Below, one piece after another: positions 55,879 to 61,610 of a DNA stretch of 61,610 nucleotides (its first letter is position 1; each line of letters opens with the position of its first letter). The translations under genes were made by a program, and so were the position numbers. Source of the DNA: Actinomycetota bacterium (GTDB lineage Bacteria > Actinomycetota > Thermoleophilia > Gaiellales > Gaiellaceae); NCBI GenBank assembly GCA_013816245.1, contig JACDEU010000012.1, forward strand, positions 1-61,610, in the 5' to 3' direction. The notes beneath the pieces were generated by a model. The model did no database searches and was not told where the DNA came from. It was given only the letters and a program-made list of their open reading frames with translations.

Positions 55879-57947
55879 CGAAGGTCGAAGTACTCCTGCC
55901 GGTGGGATTCGCCGGCGCAGAGGCGGACGAATGGTCGAGGCCGCGGGGCTTCCCGAGGCCTGAGGCGCTCGCCCGCGAGGTCGACGTCCTGCCGGGCGTC
56001 GGGCCTGCAGTGAAGAAGAAGCTGCAGCGCCTAGGGCTCAGGACGATCGGCGACCTCCTCACCCACCGTCCCTTCCGCTACGAAGAGCCCGTGCCCGAGC
56101 GGCGAATCGCCGACCTCGAGGGCGACGAGGACGTGGCGATCTCGGGCGAGGTCCTGTCCGTCTCGAACCGGCGCCGCGGCCCGCTGCAGATGCTCACCGC
56201 GCGGATCAGCGACGGCACTGCGACCATTTCGGCGACCTGGTTCAACCAGCCCTGGCTCCAGCAGCAGCTGCTGGCGGGAACCGAGGTGCGACTCCGCGGG
56301 CGCCAGGGTAAGTACGGCTTCGACGTCCGCAGCTTCGACATCGGCGATGCCGAGGCGACCGCGGACTTCGCGCCCGTCTATCCGGCAAGCGAGGACCTCG
56401 CGGCGAAGAAGCTCCGAGAGATCGTCGGCGCGGCGCTGCCGGCCTCTCTCCCGGACCCGCTGCCCGCAGACCTGAAACAGCGCGAAGCGTTGCCCGGTCG
56501 CGACGACGCGCTCTGGGCGCTGCACCGCCCGCGGTCGCTCGCCGAGGCGGAAGCCGGACGGCGCCGGCTTGCGTTCGACGAGCTCCTGCTGCTGCAGCTC
56601 TGGCTCGCGCGTCGGCGACGGGAGCGTGAGTCCGAGGTTGCTCCGGCGCTCGGCCCGCCGGGCGAGCTCGTCGCGCGCTACCGCGACGTCCTACCGTTCC
56701 AGCTCACAGAGCATCAGGAGCGCGCCATCGCGGAGATCGACGGAGATCTCGAGCGCACGGTCCCGATGCAGCGGCTGCTACAGGGCGAGGTTGGTTCGGG
56801 CAAGACCGTCGTCGCGCTCTACGGTCTCCTTCGCGCCGTGGAGGCGAGACGACAAGGGGCGCTGATGGCGCCGACCGAGACACTCGCGGAGCAGCACTTC
56901 CTCACGCTCGAAGAGCCCTGCCGCCTGCTCGGCGTGACGTGTGCACTGCTGACGAGCTCCACCGCGAAGCGCGAGCGCGACCTCGCCCCGCATGCGGACG
57001 TGGTCGTCGGCACCCACGCCCTGATCCAGGAAGGGGTCGAGTTCCGCGATCTTGCGGTTGCGGTGGTCGACGAGCAGCACCGTTTCGGCGTCGAGCAGCG
57101 CAAGGCTCTCACCGAGGGCCGCTCGCCGCACGTGTTGCACATGACCGCCACGCCGATCCCGCGCACGCTCGCACTCACCGTCTACGGCGACCTCGCCGTG
57201 TCGGAGATCGTGCGGCCTCCCGCCGATCGCAAGCCGATCACGACCGCCTGGGTGACCGAGGACCGAAGCGGAGCGGCGTACACCCGCCTACGGAAGCATC
57301 TCGACGCAGGCCGGCAGGCGTACGTCGTCTGCCCGCTGATCGAAGAATCGGAGACGACGCAGGCGAGAGCGGCAGAGGCGGAAGCCGAGCGCCTGCAGAA
57401 AGGAGAGCTCCGCGGCTACCGCGTCGGCCTGTTGCACGGACGACTGCGGCCCGCCGAGCGTCGGGAGCTGATGGCGCGCTTCAAGGCCGGCGAGCTCGAC
57501 GTGCTCGTCGCGACGACCGTGATCGAAGTCGGCGTCGACGTCCCGAACGCGACGATCATGATCGTGCAGGAAGCTGATCGTTTCGGTCTCGCGCAGCTGC
57601 ACCAGCTCCGGGGACGTGTCGGCCGCGGCTCCGAACAGTCCTACTGCCTCTTGATCTCTCGCGCGCGCGAGGACTTGACAGATCCGGCGATCGAAAGACT
57701 CGAGGCGCTCGTGCGCACGAACGACGGGTTCGAGCTCGCGGAGGTCGACCTCGACATCCGCGGTAGCGGCCACTTGCTCGGAACGCGCCAGTCGGGTTTG
57801 ACCGATCTCCACTTCGCGCACCTGCGCAAGGATCGGCCGTTGCTGGAGCGGGCACGCGCGCTGGCCGACGAGCTCGTCGACGCCGAGGGACCGCTCTCCG
57901 ACGAAGTCGAGCAGGCCTTTTCCGAACGGGACCTCTCGGCCGCCTGA
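55875..57947 (+). CDS. recG: ATP-dependent DNA helicase RecG
   Basis: It remodels stalled forks and Holliday junctions. The 690-residue protein has the wedge/OB domain (LPGVGPAVKKKLQRLGLRTI, GPLQMLTARISDGTATISAT), and helicase motifs LLQGEVGSGKTVVALYGLLR near residue 300, VDEQHRFGVEQRKAL and RVGRGSEQSYCLLISR. GTG 55875 gives an N-terminus about 30 residues longer than the first conserved block, but the 4-bp overlap supports it. Confidence 0.95.
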   Translation: MTKVEVLLPVGFAGAEADEWSRPRGFPRPEALAREVDVLPGVGPAVKKKLQRLGLRTIGDLLTHRPFRYEEPVPERRIADLEGDEDVAISGEVLSVSNRRRGPLQMLTARISDGTATISATWFNQPWLQQQLLAGTEVRLRGRQGKYGFDVRSFDIGDAEATADFAPVYPASEDLAAKKLREIVGAALPASLPDPLPADLKQREALPGRDDALWALHRPRSLAEAEAGRRRLAFDELLLLQLWLARRRRERESEVAPALGPPGELVARYRDVLPFQLTEHQERAIAEIDGDLERTVPMQRLLQGEVGSGKTVVALYGLLRAVEARRQGALMAPTETLAEQHFLTLEEPCRLLGVTCALLTSSTAKRERDLAPHADVVVGTHALIQEGVEFRDLAVAVVDEQHRFGVEQRKALTEGRSPHVLHMTATPIPRTLALTVYGDLAVSEIVRPPADRKPITTAWVTEDRSGAAYTRLRKHLDAGRQAYVVCPLIEESETTQARAAEAEAERLQKGELRGYRVGLLHGRLRPAERRELMARFKAGELDVLVATTVIEVGVDVPNATIMIVQEADRFGLAQLHQLRGRVGRGSEQSYCLLISRAREDLTDPAIERLEALVRTNDGFELAEVDLDIRGSGHLLGTRQSGLTDLHFAHLRKDRPLLERARALADELVDAEGPLSDEVEQAFSERDLSAA

Positions 57948-57963
57948 GCCCGTATCCCTGTTC

Positions 57964-58926
57964 ATGAACCGTCGCGAGTTCGTCGTCGGCGCCGTGACCC
58001 TGCCTTTCGCTCTCCGTCTCGCTCCCGAGGCGCTGGCCGGTGGTACACCCGTCGCGCTCGTCACCGCGGACACGCAGTCAAGGGTGGCGGTCGTCGAGCT
58101 CTCGACCGGCAAGGTGCTGCGTTCGATCCACACCCTCCCGGGGCCACGGAGCATCGAGACCGCCTCGGGCAGCTTCGGCGTCGTCTGTCACACCGTGCAG
58201 GGTGCCGTCTCGATCATCGATGGGCCGAAGCTCGCCGTCCGTCACGTCCTCCGTGGCTTCGACGAGCCGCGCTACACCGCCGCGGCTCCGAACGGAAGAC
58301 ACGCCTTCATCACCGATTCGGGCCGGCACGAGGTGGTGACGATCGACGTCGTCCAGGGCCACAAGGTCGCGTGCCTAGCAGTCGGGGGGCCTGCGCGTCA
58401 TGTCTCGATCGACTCGAGTGGGCGGATGCTCTGGGTGTCGCTCGGCTCCAAGGCGGAACACGTCGCGGTCGTCGACGTCTCGAAGCCCGCGGCGCCGCGA
58501 CTTCTCGGAAGCTTCACCCCGCCGTTCCTCGCGCACGACGTCGGGATCGCGCCGGGTGGCCGTCACGTCTGGGTCAGCTCGGGAGACAGTAAGTCCCTCG
58601 CGGTCTACGACCGTCGCAGCAGCGCCGTTCTCCGACGCCTCGCAGCAGGCGCGCCGCCGCAGCACGTCACCTTCCTCGGGCCGCATGCCTACGTGACGAG
58701 CGGGGAGGACGGCACGCTGCGCGTCCACTCACTGAAGGACGGCCGCGTCCTACGGACGACCGATGTGCCGGACGGTTCGTACAACGTGCAGGAGGCGTTC
58801 GGCTGGATCACCACCCCGTCGCTCGACCGCGGCACGTTCTGTGTACTCGACCGGCAGGGACGCCTCGCTCGGCGCGTGCAGGTGTCACCGTCCTCACACG
58901 ACGCCTGCTTCGTGATGACCGCCTGA
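57964..58926 (+). CDS. Tat-exported beta-propeller protein (YncE-like)
   Basis: The 320-residue protein begins NRREFVVGAVTLPFALRLAP, a twin-arginine signal. It then has repeated beta-propeller blades (VALVTADTQSRVAVVELSTG, GRHAFITDSGRHEVVTIDVV, GGRHVWVSSGDSKSLAVYDR, AYVTSGEDGTLRVHSLKDGR). Such proteins act outside the cell as binding or surface proteins; no enzyme motif is seen. TATCCC lies five nt before ATG. It separates recG from its usual partner rsmD. Confidence 0.82.
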   Translation: MNRREFVVGAVTLPFALRLAPEALAGGTPVALVTADTQSRVAVVELSTGKVLRSIHTLPGPRSIETASGSFGVVCHTVQGAVSIIDGPKLAVRHVLRGFDEPRYTAAAPNGRHAFITDSGRHEVVTIDVVQGHKVACLAVGGPARHVSIDSSGRMLWVSLGSKAEHVAVVDVSKPAAPRLLGSFTPPFLAHDVGIAPGGRHVWVSSGDSKSLAVYDRRSSAVLRRLAAGAPPQHVTFLGPHAYVTSGEDGTLRVHSLKDGRVLRTTDVPDGSYNVQEAFGWITTPSLDRGTFCVLDRQGRLARRVQVSPSSHDACFVMTA

Positions 58927-58934
58927 TTCGCGCC

Positions 58935-58940
58935 TAAGGT
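58935..58940 (+). promoter_or_regulatory. -10 box TAAGGT for the GH99-like gene
   Basis: TAAGGT, seven nt, then GTG 58948. It favours this GTG over the in-frame GTG 58939, which overlaps the box. Confidence 0.45.
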
Positions 58941-58947
58941 GAGGGTC

Positions 58948-60075
58948 GTGACCGCGGCCATCGTCAGCCTGCTCCTCCTGGCGAGCCCACATGGGTGGAC
59001 GCTCCCGCACGCGCGCACGGTCCTCGCCTCTCGGCCCTACGAGGTGACGGATGCAAGTCAAACCGACCGGCCGCAGTACGAGCTCAGGTTCACGACGCGG
59101 ACAGCCAGATCGTTGCGGAAGGGGTTCCTGTTCGACGGCGTTGCGCGCGACACGCTGACCGACACCGAAGTGCCGGTGCGCTTCACGTTCACGCGGCCGG
59201 GTCGAATCACGCACTTCCGCGGGCCGCCCGCGGACACGTCGCAGCCCTCGTTCCCCATCCGGGCCGCGTTCTACTACGCGTGGTATCCCGAGGCGTGGTT
59301 CCGCGATCCGGCCTTTCCGTACAGCCTGTTCCACCCGTCGCTCGAGTACTACAGCGCTGCAAATGCACGTGTTGTTCGCGCGCACACGGAGGCGCTCCGC
59401 TACGCGCGCCTCGACGCCGGCATCTACTCGTGGTGGGGACCGGACGGCTATCCGCCGACCGATCTCCGACTGTGGCGCTACCTCGCGGCGGCGCGGACGA
59501 CACCGCTTCGCTGGGCGGTCTACTACGAGCGCGAGGGCTACGACGACCCGAGCGTCGAGAAGATTCGCTCCGATCTCGAGTACATCCGTGACCGCTATGC
59601 GACGGAGCCCGCGTACTTGAAGGTGGACGGGCGCTTCGTCGTATACGTCTACGGCAACTCGGATGACGGCTGCGACTCGACCGCCAGACGTTGGCGCGAG
59701 GCGAACACGGTCGGCGCATACATCGTCCTCAAGGCGTTCGCAGGGTTCCGGACCTGCGCGGTGCAGCCGGACGCCTGGCATCAGTACTCGGCCGCCCTCC
59801 CGCAGTACGACCTGGCCCCGGACTCTTTCATGATCGCTCCCGGCTTCGACGAGAAGAGCGAGCCCACGGCCCGCCTGCCCAGAGACCTGGGGCGATGGCG
59901 AAGCGACATCGAGGCGATGCTCGCCTCGAACGCTCGGTGGCAGCTCGTCCTCACGTTCAACGAATGGCCCGAGGGAACGTCCGTCGAGAGCGCGCGGGAA
60001 TGGGCGTCGCCCTCGGGCTACGGCGCCTACCTCGACACCCTGCACGAGTTGCTGGGTGCGACAATGGCGCGGTGA
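58948..60075 (+). CDS. Exported glycoside hydrolase family 99-like protein
   Basis: From GTG 58948 the 375-residue product has a signal peptide (AAIVSLLLLASPHGWTLPHA). A short beta domain and then a TIM-barrel follow, with IRAAFYYAWYPEAWFRDPAF, ARLDAGIYSWWGPDGYPPTD, YLKVDGRFVVYVYGN and LVLTFNEWPEGTSVESAREW. The last block matches the N-E-W-x-E-G-T motif of GH99/GH71-like endo-glycosidases, including the acidic residue pair. Substrate unknown, possibly a mannan or cell-surface glycan. Confidence 0.75.
   Translation: MTAAIVSLLLLASPHGWTLPHARTVLASRPYEVTDASQTDRPQYELRFTTRTARSLRKGFLFDGVARDTLTDTEVPVRFTFTRPGRITHFRGPPADTSQPSFPIRAAFYYAWYPEAWFRDPAFPYSLFHPSLEYYSAANARVVRAHTEALRYARLDAGIYSWWGPDGYPPTDLRLWRYLAAARTTPLRWAVYYEREGYDDPSVEKIRSDLEYIRDRYATEPAYLKVDGRFVVYVYGNSDDGCDSTARRWREANTVGAYIVLKAFAGFRTCAVQPDAWHQYSAALPQYDLAPDSFMIAPGFDEKSEPTARLPRDLGRWRSDIEAMLASNARWQLVLTFNEWPEGTSVESAREWASPSGYGAYLDTLHELLGATMAR
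60060..60065 (+). promoter_or_regulatory. -10-like box GACAAT for the NMO-family gene
   Basis: GACAAT, six nt, then GTG 60072, inside the last codons of the upstream gene. Confidence 0.4.
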
Positions 60076-61055
60076 AGACTGCATTCACGGAGCTGCTCGG
60101 GATCGACGCTCCGATCGTCCTCGCGCCCATGGGAGGAGCGGTCACGTCCGACTTCGCCGCGGCGGTCTCGAACGCCGGCGGTATCGGGATGCTGGCGGTC
60201 AGCTGGAACAGCCCGGAAGCGGTCGGCGAGATCGTCACCGAGATGAAGGCGCTGACGAACGCGCCGTTCGGGGTCAATCTGATCCGCGAGTGGGATCAGC
60301 GCGAACGCCTGGCCTCCGCTTTGCAGGCAGGCGCGCCCGTGATCTCGCTCTTCTGGGGCGACCCGGCAGAGTTGGTGCAGGAGGCGCACGACGGTGGCGC
60401 GCTCGTGTTCGTCACAGTGGCGAGCGCGGACGAGGCCGAGCGAGCCGTCGCTGCCGGGGCGGACGTGATCGTCGCTCAGGGCTGGGAAGCCGGCGGCCAC
60501 GTGCGCGGCACGGTGACGACGCTCGCGCTCGTTCCGCGAGTGGTGGACGCTGTCACCCCGGTTCCCGTTGTCGCCGCCGGTGGGATCGCGGACGGCCGCG
60601 GCGTCGCGGCGGTGCTTGCGCTCGGCGCGAGCGGTGCGTGGATCGGAACGAGGTTCCTCGCCGCGCAGGAGGCGCCGATTCACGACGACTACCGGCAGCG
60701 CCTGTTCGACGCGGTCGAGACCGACACGTACTACGGCACGCTGTTCGACGTGGGCTGGCCGGATGCGCCGCACCGCGCCCTGCGGAACACCACCGTCGAA
60801 GCCTGGGAAGCAGCGGGACGGCCCGAGCCGGGTGTACGACCTGGCGAAGCCGACGACGTCGCCGCGCGCGCGGACGGCTCGCCGATCAAGCGCTATGTCT
60901 CGTCGACGCCGCATTCGAGCATGACGGGCGACGTCGAGACGATGCCGAACTGGGCCGGTCAGGGTGTCGGCCTCGTGACTCACGCTCAGCCCGCCGCCGA
61001 GATCGTCCGGGAGCTCGTCGCAGACGCGGAACGCATCCTCGCACCGCCGGCGTGA
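60072..61055 (+). CDS. Nitronate monooxygenase / 2-nitropropane dioxygenase family flavoprotein
   Basis: The 327-residue FMN TIM-barrel has IDAPIVLAPMGGAVTSDFAA, PFGVNLIREWDQRERLA, DVIVAQGWEAGGHVRGTV (the family's catalytic His region) and PVVAAGGIADGRGVAAVLAL, GASGAWIGTRFLAAQEA. It would oxidise nitronates or related enol substrates with FMN; the true substrate is not predictable. GTG 60072 overlaps the upstream stop by 4 bp; it overlaps rsmD by 4 bp. Confidence 0.9.
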   Translation: MKTAFTELLGIDAPIVLAPMGGAVTSDFAAAVSNAGGIGMLAVSWNSPEAVGEIVTEMKALTNAPFGVNLIREWDQRERLASALQAGAPVISLFWGDPAELVQEAHDGGALVFVTVASADEAERAVAAGADVIVAQGWEAGGHVRGTVTTLALVPRVVDAVTPVPVVAAGGIADGRGVAAVLALGASGAWIGTRFLAAQEAPIHDDYRQRLFDAVETDTYYGTLFDVGWPDAPHRALRNTTVEAWEAAGRPEPGVRPGEADDVAARADGSPIKRYVSSTPHSSMTGDVETMPNWAGQGVGLVTHAQPAAEIVRELVADAERILAPPA

Positions 61056-61588
61056 GGATCATCGCGGGCTCGCGCAAGGGGCACACCATCCAGGCGCCGA
61101 AGGGCCTCGACACACGGCCCACCTCCGATCGAGTGCGTGAGAACGTCTTCAACATCGTCGCGCCCTGGGTCGAGGAGGCGCGTGTGCTCGACCTCTACGC
61201 AGGCTCGGGAGCGATGGGACTCGAGGCGCTGTCCCGCGGCGCGCACGCGGCCGTGTTCGTCGAGTCCGATCCCGAGGCCGTCCGTGCGATCGAGCGCAAC
61301 CTCGACAAGCTCCGGCTGACCGGCGCCAGAATCGTGCGTCTCGACGGCGGGACCGGTCTTGCTCAGGAGGCAGGAGCGGCCAGAAAGTACGATCTTGTGC
61401 TCGCCGATCCCCCGTATGCCATGACGAACTACGACTCGCTCTCTCGCTACCTGCCCGGCGTGCTCGCCGAGGACGGCCTGCTGGTCCTCGAATCCTCCGC
61501 GAAGATCGAACCAGAGTTGGCCGGTCTGGCCGTGCGCACGTCGCGCAAGTACGGATCCACGCGGGTGACGGTGTTCGAACACCCGTGA
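61052..61588 (+). CDS. rsmD: 16S rRNA (guanine-966-N2)-methyltransferase
   Basis: It methylates G966 of 16S rRNA. From GTG 61052 the 178-residue protein has RIIAGSRKGHTIQAPKGLDT, RPTSDRVRENVFNIVAPW, the SAM motif VLDLYAGSGAMGLEALSRGA and the catalytic DPPY in DLVLADPPYAMTNYDSLSRY. Complete. It overlaps coaD, as in many Gram-positive genomes. Confidence 0.95.
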   Translation: MRIIAGSRKGHTIQAPKGLDTRPTSDRVRENVFNIVAPWVEEARVLDLYAGSGAMGLEALSRGAHAAVFVESDPEAVRAIERNLDKLRLTGARIVRLDGGTGLAQEAGAARKYDLVLADPPYAMTNYDSLSRYLPGVLAEDGLLVLESSAKIEPELAGLAVRTSRKYGSTRVTVFEHP

Positions 61589-61610
61589 TCACCGCGATCG
61601 CACCAGGCTC
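61585..61610 (+). CDS. coaD: Phosphopantetheine adenylyltransferase (partial, N-terminus only)
   Basis: GTG 61585 overlaps the rsmD stop and encodes VITAIAPGS before the window ends. The A-x-x-PGS(FDP) start and the rsmD-coaD order identify the coenzyme A biosynthesis gene. Only eight full codons and part of the ninth are visible. Confidence 0.7.

Noticed and set aside
1..61610. tRNA, rRNA, CRISPR array or intact insertion sequence
   Set aside because: No T-loop/acceptor patterns, no regularly spaced repeats and no transposase frames were seen by eye; a tRNAscan run was not possible.

Overview
The window is high-GC, gene-dense bacterial chromosome with no rRNA, tRNA, CRISPR array or intact insertion sequence that I could see. 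Gene content (ScpAB after Lgt, DUF3352 lipoproteins, FakA/DegV pair, RibBA fusion, cysteine-rich L28, many GTG starts) and GC-biased codon use suggest an Actinomycetota-type organism, most likely a deep-branching Thermoleophilia/Gaiellales-like lineage. That placement is inference and no marker tree was run.

Layout. 1-4.2 kb: a truncated cyclase/ATPase/TPR gene, its full-length tandem copy, then debris (HEPN-like fragment, frameshifted VOC gene, a 56-codon minus-strand ORF). 4.2-9.1 kb: cytidylate-kinase-like gene, vapBC, dnaE. 9.1-12.7 kb: a 45-codon internally deleted cyclase relic, a second cyclase/ATPase gene, GrpB-family gene, two coupled micro-ORFs. 12.6-18 kb: small and damaged genes, a Ser/Thr-rich exported protein, an L,D-transpeptidase, an ECF sigma/anti-sigma pair. 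18-24.7 kb: lgt-scpA-scpB, a GYD/cupin/methyltransferase operon divergent from rluB, and an exported phosphatase-superfamily protein. 24.8-33.7 kb: trpS diverging from aroF-tyrA-aroA-cmk-plsC-der, then a GNAT gene and gpsA. 33.7-40.2 kb: two DUF3352 lipoproteins, metK, a scarred membrane-protein gene, and a DtxR-type regulator diverging from a ZIP transporter. 40.2-52.4 kb: priA, yqgE, DUF1992, def-fmt-rsmB-rpe-ribD, a damaged BTAD regulator, and ribE-ribBA-ribH. 52.4-61.6 kb: rpmB, asp23-fakA-receiver-degV-recG, three inserted genes, rsmD and the first codons of coaD.

The most interesting signal is a pair of about 160-nt elements, after priA (42158-42324) and between def and fmt (43977-44134). 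They share short conserved blocks (an AGACCA hexaloop, GC/ACT and CCC/GAC internal loops, a CTCTGG/CCAGAG helix). Their surrounding helices differ in sequence but still pair. That is what a structured RNA family looks like, and I do not recognise it.

A second window-wide signal is a TANNNT-like -10 box 6-10 nt upstream of the start codon at more than twenty transcription-unit starts, usually with no Shine-Dalgarno. This implies widespread leaderless transcription. Several divergent pairs share overlapping -10 boxes, and several upstream stop codons (TAG) form the start of the next gene's -10. Many genes carry small deletions, some in G/C runs (possible sequencing errors) and some clearly large in-frame internal deletions.
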